Part shown: positions 55,510 through 64,000 of the stretch, in pieces
Layout of the letters: every line of letters begins with the position of its first letter
How positions within the stretch are numbered: the stretch's first letter is position 1
DNA from: Anaerolineae bacterium
GTDB taxonomy: Bacteria > Chloroflexota > Anaerolineae > B4-G1 > DUEL01
Reading direction: 5' to 3'
Assembly: GCA_016931695.1 (NCBI GenBank)
Contig: JAFGEI010000158.1
Span: forward strand, 1-64,000
DNA length: 64,000 bases
The notes under the pieces: model-generated
Told to the model about the DNA's origin: nothing
Database searches by the model: none
What the model saw: the letters and a program-made list of their open reading frames with translations, nothing else
Translations under genes and position numbers: made by a program

Positions 55510-56892
55510 ATGTCAGCATCAGAAGCAATCATCGGGTTATTGTTTGCGACAGCCGGGGCGCTGCTGGCGTCCGTGCTGTCCATTGTGCCGGCGCTGCACA
55601 TCTACAACGTCGCCGGGCTGCTCATCCTGGGGACAGCCGCGCTGGGCCCTCTGCTGCCGCCGGAACAACTGGCCCTCTTTTTCCTGGGCCTGGTGACTTC
55701 TTATTCGATCTTGAACACCATTCCCAGCATCTTTCTCTCCGCCCCGGACGATTCGACGGTTTTTGTCGTGCTGCCAGGGCAGAAATATCTCATGCAGCAG
55801 CGGGGATACGAGGCCGCCGTGCTGACCGGAATCGGCAGCCTGGGCGGCATTGCCGTGCTGGTCCTGCTGACGCCCATTGCCTCCCGTCTCTTCCCCGCCC
55901 TGCGCACCATCCTCCAACCCCACATCCACTGGATCATCTGGACCATCATCGCCTACATGCTCATCTCCGAGTGGCCCAAGGGGTCGGACCGCCAGCCGGC
56001 TGGCCTGCGCCGCTGGTGGGATGGCTGGCGCAGCCTGACCGCCGGGCTGGTCACCTTCTTCCTCTCCGGGCTGCTGGGGTTCCTGTTGATGTACCGCTCC
56101 ATCCTGCCCGTGAATTCCGCCTACCAGAACCTGTTGCCCGCATTCGTCGGGCTGTTCGCCGTGCCGTGGATCCTGCAAAACCTGCTGGCGCGGGTCGAAC
56201 TGCCGCCACAGCACATCTCCCACAGCATCGACGCCACGCCGTGGCTCTTTCTCCGCGGCACTTTTGCCGGAGCGCTGGGCGGGCTCTTTGCCGCCTTCTT
56301 TCCCGTGGTGACAGGGGGCATCGGCGGCTTTATCGCCGGGCACGCCACCGCCCAACGGGACGACCGCTTGTTCATCATCTCCCAGGGCGCGTCCAAGGTC
56401 GTCTATTACGTGGGTGGGTTCCTCTTCTTCTTCGTCCCCGGCCTCCACCTCACGCGGGGCGGCATGGCCTGGATGCTGAGCACGGTCTGGAACGCCTACA
56501 CCCCCCAGACCTATTACCTGGCAGTGGCGGCGGTCCTGCTGACGGGAACTCTATCCTTCTTTATGCTGTTGCTGCTGACCCGGCTGACGATCAAGATCAT
56601 CTCCCGGGTCCATTATCGCTTCATCAGCGCCGGCACGCTGATCGTGCTGTTGGTCATCGTGGCCGGCGTGCCCGCCTTGGGCGAGGTCACCGGAGGGGGC
56701 GCAGCCCTCGACGCACTGCGGGCCGGACTGGGCGGCCTGCTCATCTGCGCCGTAGCCACCGGCATCGGACTGATCCCCGTCCTCTGGGGCTCGCGGCGGA
56801 TGAACTGCATGGGCGTCCTCCTGCTCCCCATCGCCCTCAACATGGTCGGCGCGGGAGCGACAGTGGCGGGGTGGCTGGGACTGGTGCAGTGA
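55510..56892 (+). CDS. TctA-family (archaeal DUF112/COG1784-like) transporter permease
   Basis: Polytopic; SVLSIVPALHIYNVAGLL, TSYSILNTIPSIFLSAPDDSTVFVVLPGQKYL. Confidence 0.85.
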   Translation: MSASEAIIGLLFATAGALLASVLSIVPALHIYNVAGLLILGTAALGPLLPPEQLALFFLGLVTSYSILNTIPSIFLSAPDDSTVFVVLPGQKYLMQQRGYEAAVLTGIGSLGGIAVLVLLTPIASRLFPALRTILQPHIHWIIWTIIAYMLISEWPKGSDRQPAGLRRWWDGWRSLTAGLVTFFLSGLLGFLLMYRSILPVNSAYQNLLPAFVGLFAVPWILQNLLARVELPPQHISHSIDATPWLFLRGTFAGALGGLFAAFFPVVTGGIGGFIAGHATAQRDDRLFIISQGASKVVYYVGGFLFFFVPGLHLTRGGMAWMLSTVWNAYTPQTYYLAVAAVLLTGTLSFFMLLLLTRLTIKIISRVHYRFISAGTLIVLLVIVAGVPALGEVTGGGAALDALRAGLGGLLICAVATGIGLIPVLWGSRRMNCMGVLLLPIALNMVGAGATVAGWLGLVQ

Positions 56893-58709
56893 AAGGGTTT
56901 GTCGTCCCGCTGCTCGCCACCACAATCGTCCTGACCCTGACAGGAGCGGCCGCAATCCCGGCCCATCCCGCCCCGGCGCAGCCCCCCCCACCCGGCCCCG
57001 ACGGCCGGGCCGGGGCCTGCTTCTCCTACTACCCCGATACGCCAGGGAGCCCGGAGCGGCCATTTCTGCCATTGGCCGTGGCGGCCGGTTCCCGCTGGGA
57101 TCGCTTCCCCTTCGACTGGTACCGCCTGGAACCGGCTGACGGGGAATGGGAGCCGCAAATCGTCGCCGATTACGACGACCTGGTCAGCGATCTGCAGAAC
57201 GCCGACATGAACATGATCGGCATCCTGCTGTGGACCCCCGAGTGGGCCGCCACCAGCGGCCAGGGCGGACCCCCGCTGCCCGGCTTCCAGCAGCCCGGCG
57301 ACTGGCACGCCCCCATCCCCCAACCCCTGCCCCCCTATGCCAGCAGCGCCGCTTCTTCGCCTCCCCAGGGGCTGTACGAGGAATGGGACGATTGGAGCAC
57401 AGAGGACGGCGATCCGATCAACTATTGGGGCCGCTTTGTCCACGCCGCCGTATCCCGCTACAGCGCGCAGGTCCAGTACTGGGAGGTGTGGAACGAGCCG
57501 GAATGGGTCTTTTGGAGCGGCACGGAGGCCGACTATGCCCGGCTGCTGCAAGTGGGATACCGGGCCATCAAGGACGCCTGCCCGGGCTGCTCCGTCCTCT
57601 TTGCCGGGCTCCACTATTGGGCCGATCCCACGTTCTACGAGCGGGTGCTCGACATCCTCAACGACGAGCCGGACGCCGCAGCCCACGACTATTTTTTCGA
57701 CGTCATGTCGGTCCACTTTTACAGCCGTCCGTCCAGCGTTCTCGACCAGGTCAATGCAATCCGTAACGGGATGAGCGCCCACGTCTCCCCCCACCCCATC
57801 TGGCTGACCGAGACGGGGGTGCCGGTCTGGGACGACGCGGTGGTCGACCCCGATCCCACTCGCTACGACTTTGCCGCCACCCAGGAAGAAGCCGCCGCCT
57901 ACGTACTCCAATCCTACGCCTATGCATGGGCAGCAGACGTGGAACGGTATCTCTTTTTCCGCACCAGCGACGCCGACATGGGTGAGTATTTCGGCCTGCT
58001 GCGCAACGACCTTTCCCCCCGCCCCGCCTACACTGCTTACCAGGTCGCCGCCACCTACATGGTCTCGCCAACCCTGGTCACCCATTGGGACTATGGCGGC
58101 GGCGCCAGCCGGGTGACGCTGTGGGGCACGCCCTACGGCAAGGTGAGCGTGATCTGGAACCGCACCCCCACCACGATCACCTTCTCCTACTCCGCCACGC
58201 TCCCCACCGCGCTGCGCATCGACCAGCACCATCAAACCACGACCCTGACCGCCACCGCAGGGGCCTACAGCCTGACTCTGCCGGGGGCCAGCGCCTGCAT
58301 CACCATCCCAGGAGGCAGCCACGACTATTTCATCGGCGGCGCGCCCTACCTGGTTGTCGAGGCAGACACGACACCGCCCGTCGCCACGGCCCTGCCCCTC
58401 CCCCCTTCCATCTACGCCCGCAACTTTTGGGTCGCCTGGGAAGGGAGCGACGACGAGGCGGGGGTCTGGGGCTACAGCGCCCAGGTCCAGGAAGAACGCG
58501 GCGGTGCGTGGCAGGACTGGATCGCTTTTACCGCCGCGGCCTCGGCCTTGTTCACCGGTGGCCGCAACGGGACGCAATACTGCTTCCGCGTCCGGGCCTG
58601 GGACCGGGCTGGCAACCGGGGGGATTGGCCGTCCGACGCTCAGGCCTGCACCACCGTCAGCCTGGAACACGAGGTGCTGCTGCCCATTGTGCGGCAGCAG
58701 CTACCGTAA
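56889..58709 (+). CDS. Secreted clan GH-A-like glycoside hydrolase with C-terminal Fn3-like domain (GTG start)
   Basis: Signal peptide; YWEVWNEPEWVFW (acid/base) and IWLTETGVPVW (nucleophile); GTGA overlap with upstream stop; C-terminal LLPIVRQQLP. Confidence 0.85.
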   Translation: MKGFVVPLLATTIVLTLTGAAAIPAHPAPAQPPPPGPDGRAGACFSYYPDTPGSPERPFLPLAVAAGSRWDRFPFDWYRLEPADGEWEPQIVADYDDLVSDLQNADMNMIGILLWTPEWAATSGQGGPPLPGFQQPGDWHAPIPQPLPPYASSAASSPPQGLYEEWDDWSTEDGDPINYWGRFVHAAVSRYSAQVQYWEVWNEPEWVFWSGTEADYARLLQVGYRAIKDACPGCSVLFAGLHYWADPTFYERVLDILNDEPDAAAHDYFFDVMSVHFYSRPSSVLDQVNAIRNGMSAHVSPHPIWLTETGVPVWDDAVVDPDPTRYDFAATQEEAAAYVLQSYAYAWAADVERYLFFRTSDADMGEYFGLLRNDLSPRPAYTAYQVAATYMVSPTLVTHWDYGGGASRVTLWGTPYGKVSVIWNRTPTTITFSYSATLPTALRIDQHHQTTTLTATAGAYSLTLPGASACITIPGGSHDYFIGGAPYLVVEADTTPPVATALPLPPSIYARNFWVAWEGSDDEAGVWGYSAQVQEERGGAWQDWIAFTAAASALFTGGRNGTQYCFRVRAWDRAGNRGDWPSDAQACTTVSLEHEVLLPIVRQQLP

Positions 58710-58747
58710 GAGATCGCGCCAGCGGGACGCGATCGCAGCCAGGTCAC

Positions 58748-59398
58748 TCAGCACAGGCCCATATCGCGCGCCTTGAGCGCTGCCTGGGTGCGGTCGCTGA
58801 CGCCAAGCTTGCCCAAGATGCTGGTGACGTGATTTTTGACCGTGCCCACCGTAATGCACAACCGCGCGGCAATGTCGCGGTTGGTGGCGCCGTCTGCCAG
58901 CAGGCGCAAGACCTGGCGCTCGCGTTCGGACAGCGCCTCGACCGGGGCGCCTGGCTCCGGTTTGCTCAGCCGGGCAAACTCGGCCACCAACCTGGCCGCG
59001 ACCACGGGCTGGAGGAAGGACTCCCCCCGCGCTGCGGCGCGGATGGCCTCGAACAGCCCAGAGGAGGGAACGTCTTTTAGTAGGTAGCCCACCGCGCCGG
59101 CGCGCAGCGCGTCAAAGACATAGGCGTCGTCATCAAAGGTAGTCAGGGCGATGACGCGGCAGCCGGGCTGAGCGGCCCGCAGGCGCTTGGTTGCCGCCAC
59201 CCCGTCGAGCAGCGGCATGTGCAGGTCCATTAGCACGACGTCGGGTCTCAGGCGGTCCGCCTGGCGCAGCGCTTCCTCGCCGTCGCCGGCCTCTCCCACT
59301 ACGTGCAGATCAGGCTGCGACGACAGCAGCGCGCGCAGCCCCTCGCGGAACAGGGCCTGATCGTCCACCAACAACACTCGCAGCACCCGCTGGCTCAT
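58748..59398 (-). CDS. NarL/LuxR-family response regulator
   Basis: VLLVDDQALFREGLR, VVLMDLHMPLLDG, LSERERQVLRLLADGATNRDIAARLCITVGTVKNHV. Confidence 0.97.
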   Translation of the reverse strand: MSQRVLRVLLVDDQALFREGLRALLSSQPDLHVVGEAGDGEEALRQADRLRPDVVLMDLHMPLLDGVAATKRLRAAQPGCRVIALTTFDDDAYVFDALRAGAVGYLLKDVPSSGLFEAIRAAARGESFLQPVVAARLVAEFARLSKPEPGAPVEALSERERQVLRLLADGATNRDIAARLCITVGTVKNHVTSILGKLGVSDRTQAALKARDMGLC

Positions 59399-60585
59399 CC
59401 CGGCACCTCTGCGTACAGCGTGAATCCTTCTCCCGGCGCGGTGAACAGTTCCACCCGGCCACCCAGCAAGGTCACCCGCTCCTGCACGCCCAACAACCCA
59501 AATCCGCCGTCAGTGTGCGCGGCGCCCAGACCATCATCTTGCACGGTCAAGCACACAGCCGTGTCACGATAATCCAGCCTGAGCACGACCCGGTCAGCCT
59601 GGGCGTGCTTACGCGCATTGGTCAGCCCTTCCTGGGCGGCACGAAAGAGCGCCTGCCTGGCCAGCGGCGACAACTCGCGCACCGTCCCCTGCACCTCCAG
59701 ATCGGCCGGCAACCCGGCCTGCCGGCAGTCGCCCGCCAACGAGGCCAGCGCCTCTTGCAACGTGCAGCCTGCCAGCGGCGAGGCGCGGAGAGCAGCCACC
59801 GAACGCCGCACCTCGACCAGCCCCTCGCTGGCCAGCGCCCGCGCTTTATCCACCGCGTCGAGGGCCAAAGCCGGCTGGCTGTCCAGTAACTCGCGCGCTG
59901 CCTGCAGATGAACGTGGATTGCCGTCAAGTGGTGGCCCAGGCTGTCGTGGACTTCGCGAGCCAGGCGGGCGCGCTCCTGGGCCATCGCCAAGTCCGCCAC
60001 CTGGACGGCGTACTCGCTCAAGCGCTTCCTGGCCTTGTCCAGCGCCGCCCGGGACTGGCGCTCGCGCACGATCATCCCCGAAAAGAGCAGGACAAAGATC
60101 AGCGCCGCGGAAAACTCCAGAGTGACGGCGAGAAAGGCGGACAGGTTGGGCTCGCCGGGCTGGAGCAATCCCGCCGCCAGCAAACGACCTGGGAACAAGC
60201 CCGGCAAGGCGCTCGATGCCAGCAGCAAAAGACAGACAAGCAGCGTCCAACGCCAGGGCAGCTCGATGCTCTGGCTGGCCAACGGCATCAGGATTATCCA
60301 GGCGCTCTCAAAGCTCCAATAGTAGATGAACGCACCCAGGGAGAGCTGGGTCGCAAAGTAGAGCAGGGCAACCAGGGGCGAGCGAGTACGCTCCCAACAC
60401 TTCCAGCCATAGATGCCGACGAGCAAGTAAGCCAGGCTGGCCACAGCCAGCAGAACATAATCGCCCAGGCGCAACAGTTCGTCCGGCAGGGCAAAAATGC
60501 TCAAGAATGCCAGGACGACAAGAACAGACAATAACAGATCGCCGGTCAGGCCCAGGTCCAATCGGCGTTGAACAGTGATATTCAT
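59395..60585 (-). CDS. NarX/LiaS-type sensor histidine kinase
   Basis: REVHDSLGHHLTAIHVHLQAA; VQDDGLGAAHTDGGFGLLGVQERV; overlaps RR by 4 bp. Confidence 0.96.
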   Translation of the reverse strand: MNITVQRRLDLGLTGDLLLSVLVVLAFLSIFALPDELLRLGDYVLLAVASLAYLLVGIYGWKCWERTRSPLVALLYFATQLSLGAFIYYWSFESAWIILMPLASQSIELPWRWTLLVCLLLLASSALPGLFPGRLLAAGLLQPGEPNLSAFLAVTLEFSAALIFVLLFSGMIVRERQSRAALDKARKRLSEYAVQVADLAMAQERARLAREVHDSLGHHLTAIHVHLQAARELLDSQPALALDAVDKARALASEGLVEVRRSVAALRASPLAGCTLQEALASLAGDCRQAGLPADLEVQGTVRELSPLARQALFRAAQEGLTNARKHAQADRVVLRLDYRDTAVCLTVQDDGLGAAHTDGGFGLLGVQERVTLLGGRVELFTAPGEGFTLYAEVPG

Positions 60586-60720
60586 CGGCTCGTATTTTCG
60601 CTCAGCAAAGGCACAATCAGGTTGAACACGCGTAACCGCCCAGGATGCCTGCCTGAATCGGCAGTTACGACCATACTGATTATAGCCGATTTTGGCTCTC
60701 AACTCAAGGAGAATAAAGTC

Positions 60721-60749
60721 GAAGGGCGGGAGTTCGACTCCCGCCCTTC
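60721..60749 (-). terminator. 13-bp perfect hairpin downstream of beta-helix gene
   Basis: GAAGGGCGGGAGT-TCG-ACTCCCGCCCTTC; minus strand followed by GACTTTATTC. Confidence 0.65.
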
Positions 60750-60947
60750 ACTGTCATGGTTTTCTCCCACACCGGGAGCAAATTTCTCACCGCAGACCGC
60801 TATCGCGCGACAGCAGCAGTAGAAACAGGCGCTGAAAGACGAGGTTTCCGACGCTGCCCACCCAGCCCGGCCTATCCCAATCGCGGAGAACGACCAGGAA
60901 CAGGCGGCCCGAGCCATCGGTGGCTACGGCTTGAGGACACTGTGTTG

Positions 60948-63539
60948 CTACTCCCCGTTGCGCACCACCACCGGCAGGTAGACCGAGGTCAGGCCCTCCC
61001 CCTGCATGCTGTAGCGACACAGGTGACAGAAGGGCAGCCCCAGCACGTTGCCCGGCAAGTTGCGGAGATAGCTCGATGGCGGCTGGCAGGTAGTGGCCCC
61101 ATCCTCCCAGGCGCTGCCAGTCCAATAGTACAGCCCCAGGCTTCCCTCGGTAATTCCGGCCACGTCGTCGTCGCTGTAGCGGATAGACATGGTAACCGGT
61201 TCCGCAAAGGCAAAGCCAGGCAGATGAACGTCGTCGCGATAGGCCTCGATCTCGAGGGCGTGCCGGGCAAAGACCTGGCCGGCAGCGAGGGGATGGACCG
61301 GGCTAGGCAGCAGGGCCACGGTCAGGGTAACCACGTCGGTCACTGCGCCAGGAGGCACGCGCAGGGTGCCGGTCAATCCCTGCGGGTCGGTAAAAGTAAT
61401 CGTGTTGCCCAACCCGGGCTCGATCACCGAGATGTAGGGCAACTCGTCGGCGCCCAGGTCGGGAGCCAGGCGCATGGGACGAACCTGCCTGTCGACGTCA
61501 GTGGACACCCCGGCGTCTATCGCCTGGTCAACGGCTTCGGAGCGATGGCTGAGGTGATAGCCATCGGGGATAAAACGGGCCTGGCCGACGAGGTCGCCGA
61601 CGGTCGTCACCGGGCCGATGGTGGGCGTGACCACGCCGTCCCACAGAGTCTGGGTCATGGTAACAGCCCCGTTTACATTGCAGATGCCTTCAATCTGCCC
61701 GGCGACGATGGTGTTGGCGAACTGGACCGGGGAGTAGCGCGCGTGGACGGCCGGCCCGCCGTCGTTGCGGGCGAGGGTCGTGTGGGAGAGGTCCACCGGG
61801 ATGCCCGGGGGGGCATTACCGCCGTAGATGTCGATGCCGCTTCCCAACCCGCTCCCGCCGGTGAGGTGGTTGTCCACCACGACGTTGTTGGTCCAGGTGC
61901 TCTGCCCAGGGTCTGGCCAACCCCAGTAGACACAGGCTCCGCCGCCGGCGGGGGCCGAGTTATCGCGGATGACGTTGGCGTCCAGGGTCGAAATGCCGCC
62001 GACCAGAATCAGCCCGCCGCCGTCGCAGCCCATGCCGTCAGAGATGTTGACGACGTTGCCCTGGAAGGTATTGCCGCTCAGGACGGCGCGGGTATCGTCG
62101 CCGAAATGGGTAAAGTAGAGGCCCCCACCGCGGCCCTGGTTGGCGACGCTGGCCACGTTGTCCTGGAAGAGGTTATTGGTCAAGGTCAGGTGGCCCCAGA
62201 CGTACAGACCGCCGCCCGCCGCCGTGCCCGAGATGCTGGCCGTGTTGCTGAGAAAGGAATTGTCGATCAGCGTCCCCGGTCCCTCCGCGTACATGCCGCC
62301 GCCCTGCCCCACACAGGAGCTGCCGAACTGGCAAGAATAGTTGCCCCGGATGGTATTCCCGATGAGGGTGTACTCGATGGGCAGGCCGGCCGACGAGATC
62401 GCGACCCCGCCGCCGCCGGAACCAATGCCCGTCACGCTGGCGACATTGTCCTCAATGACGTTCGCCGTCAGCACAACGACGTTGTCGCTGCACGAGGAGC
62501 CGTGGAGAAAGCCGCCGCCCCAGCCCCAACTGTTCGGCCCGTTGTTACTGGCGATGTTGCCCCGCAGGGTATTGTTGAAGGCGTTGACGTGGGCGCAGTC
62601 GATATCGAGACCCCCGCCATGGCCGCCCACGTTCCCCCCGTTTTCGCTGCCGACGTTGCCCTGGAAGAGATTGCCCTCCAGGGTGATGAGGGTGGGGGCG
62701 TGCCGGCCGGCCAGGTACAGCCCGCCGCCGTTGCCGCTGTTGCCGAGGCCGGCGGTGTTGCTGATAAACTGGTTATCCTGCAAGGTAATGGGGTTTTCGG
62801 GCATCGTGTACACACTCAGCCCGCCGCCATAGCCCCCACCGGCCGTGTTGGCGACATTGTTCTGAAAGATGTTGCCCTTCAGGACGGCGACGCCGTTCTC
62901 GTAGGCCATCCCGCCGCCATAGGCAAAGTAGCCGGCGGTGGAGGCCGTGTTGCTGAAAATGAAACAGTTGCTGAGCGTGAGGGCGGCCTCGACGACAAAG
63001 AGACCGCCGCCCGAGTCCTGATCGTTGTAGGGCGGGCCGCTGCCCCCCAGCCCGGTGGCGTCGCCGCCGGTGATGCGCAGCCCCTCGACGGTCAGGGTGA
63101 TGGGGCCGGCGGCGTAGAGGCCCCGCCCCAGCCCGCCGGCATCGAGGGTAGTGGGGTTGGCCAGCGGGTCGGGCGTGTCCCAATTGGCCGTTGTATAACC
63201 GCCCTGCAGGGTCAGGCTCTTGGTAATATAGACGACCTGGGTGATTCCAGAGATGTAGGACAGGTCAGCATAGACGCCGGTGGCGACCTTGACGACGTCG
63301 CCCGCGCCGGCGGCGTCGACGGCCTCCTGGATGGTGATGTAATGACAGTCGGGCGGGCCGGCCGGGCAGACGCGCCACTCGGCCTGGAGCGGCGACGGGC
63401 CGGCCGGGACCGCCATTGCCATCGTCGCGTCGTCCCAGGTCGACAGCGCTGGCCCTCCGGCCTCTGCCTCACCGTACAGGGGAATCAAGGCCAGCAACAG
63501 AACCAGTGCGGACAGGATCGATACGCTTGCTTTTTTCAT
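60948..63539 (-). CDS. Secreted right-handed parallel beta-helix repeat protein
   Basis: Signal peptide; repeated LxxNxFxxNVAxxxxGGGGLY units; C-terminal SVYLPVVVRNGE. Confidence 0.9.
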   Translation of the reverse strand: MKKASVSILSALVLLLALIPLYGEAEAGGPALSTWDDATMAMAVPAGPSPLQAEWRVCPAGPPDCHYITIQEAVDAAGAGDVVKVATGVYADLSYISGITQVVYITKSLTLQGGYTTANWDTPDPLANPTTLDAGGLGRGLYAAGPITLTVEGLRITGGDATGLGGSGPPYNDQDSGGGLFVVEAALTLSNCFIFSNTASTAGYFAYGGGMAYENGVAVLKGNIFQNNVANTAGGGYGGGLSVYTMPENPITLQDNQFISNTAGLGNSGNGGGLYLAGRHAPTLITLEGNLFQGNVGSENGGNVGGHGGGLDIDCAHVNAFNNTLRGNIASNNGPNSWGWGGGFLHGSSCSDNVVVLTANVIEDNVASVTGIGSGGGGVAISSAGLPIEYTLIGNTIRGNYSCQFGSSCVGQGGGMYAEGPGTLIDNSFLSNTASISGTAAGGGLYVWGHLTLTNNLFQDNVASVANQGRGGGLYFTHFGDDTRAVLSGNTFQGNVVNISDGMGCDGGGLILVGGISTLDANVIRDNSAPAGGGACVYWGWPDPGQSTWTNNVVVDNHLTGGSGLGSGIDIYGGNAPPGIPVDLSHTTLARNDGGPAVHARYSPVQFANTIVAGQIEGICNVNGAVTMTQTLWDGVVTPTIGPVTTVGDLVGQARFIPDGYHLSHRSEAVDQAIDAGVSTDVDRQVRPMRLAPDLGADELPYISVIEPGLGNTITFTDPQGLTGTLRVPPGAVTDVVTLTVALLPSPVHPLAAGQVFARHALEIEAYRDDVHLPGFAFAEPVTMSIRYSDDDVAGITEGSLGLYYWTGSAWEDGATTCQPPSSYLRNLPGNVLGLPFCHLCRYSMQGEGLTSVYLPVVVRNGE

Positions 63540-63653
63540 CACACTTTTCTCCTTGTAGGGCACTACCCGAAAGTCTCAGTAGATCAAAAATCTGGCTGCA
63601 CAGACACATCGGGCATGGCAATCACAGTTAGCAGTTACGAGCAACAGCACCAT

Positions 63654-64000
63654 CTACTCATAGGACCTCCTCGTAAACGGCAGATAGACCGGGTAAATCC
63701 AATCTGCCAGCAGCAGGCGGACCGGAACAATCTGCGCGCCATCGCCCACCCCGGCCGCGCCAGCGACGACGAGCTGGGTCTCGTAATTCCCCACGCCCAG
63801 GCCAGAGATGTGCGCGGTGACGGTGAGACGGGCCGGGGTGCTCCCCGAGAGCGGCGACACCGTCAGCCAGTCGACGGTGGGGCTGAGAGTGGCGGTCCAG
63901 GTGAGCACGCCACCGGCGCTGGCCACGTCGAGATAGCGAGGCTGCGGATCGTTTCCCCCGGCCCGGGCCAGGAAAGAGACGCTGGCCGGCGCGACTTTAA
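63654..64000 (-). CDS. C-terminal part of a BACON/Ig-like repeat secreted protein (truncated by window end)
   Basis: Frame stays open to 64000: VASAGGVLTWTATLSPTVDWLTVSPLSGSTPARLTVT...; C-terminal WIYPVYLPFTRRSYE. Confidence 0.75.
   Translation of the reverse strand, partial: KVAPASVSFLARAGGNDPQPRYLDVASAGGVLTWTATLSPTVDWLTVSPLSGSTPARLTVTAHISGLGVGNYETQLVVAGAAGVGDGAQIVPVRLLLADWIYPVYLPFTRRSYE

Noticed and set aside
55971-56888. 306-codon upstream extension of the GH-like ORF
   Set aside because: Overlaps the TctA coding frame; the GTG at 56889 begins a clear signal peptide.
60721-60749. GGGAGTTCGACTCCC resembles a tRNA T-arm, so considered a tRNA or tRNA fragment
   Set aside because: T-stem pairing is wrong and no D-arm, anticodon arm or acceptor is present; it is a simple 13-bp hairpin.

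Overview
This 64 kb, GC-rich window is a dense bacterial chromosomal segment. Domain content suggests Chloroflexota/Anaerolineae (inference only: multi-GAF kinases, an FRD-type Ser/Thr kinase with a PQQ propeller, UPF0182, DUF6485, secreted proteins ending in an xLPxV tail). I support about 50 protein genes and one tRNA-Arg(CCG). No rRNA, CRISPR array, prophage or complete IS element was seen. The main blocks are: a 7-gene phospho-signalling operon (Ser/Thr kinase-propeller, PP2C, DnaJ-vWA, Zn-ribbon-FHA, 80-aa unknown, response regulator, small GTPase); a metal ABC transporter; housekeeping genes (tex, pth, mfd, uvrB, efp, pyrG); an orphan ABC-2 permease pair next to a condensed methyltransferase remnant; a HK-FIST-74aa unit followed by CAP and glycosyltransferase genes; thiolase and 3-hydroxyacyl-CoA dehydrogenase; and secreted surface proteins at the right end. 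The most notable non-coding signal is a short non-coding (MITE-like) element at 39410-39497. It is flanked by a 10-bp direct repeat, and removing it rebuilds a perfect 16-bp hairpin. A copy of it, identical except for one 10-bp AATTCGTG-type unit, lies at 4-85. Several genes (6485, 6575, 12689) have a GGCTATAAT -10 box only 7-10 nt before the ATG, which predicts leaderless mRNAs. All product names come from reading motifs; no database search was run.
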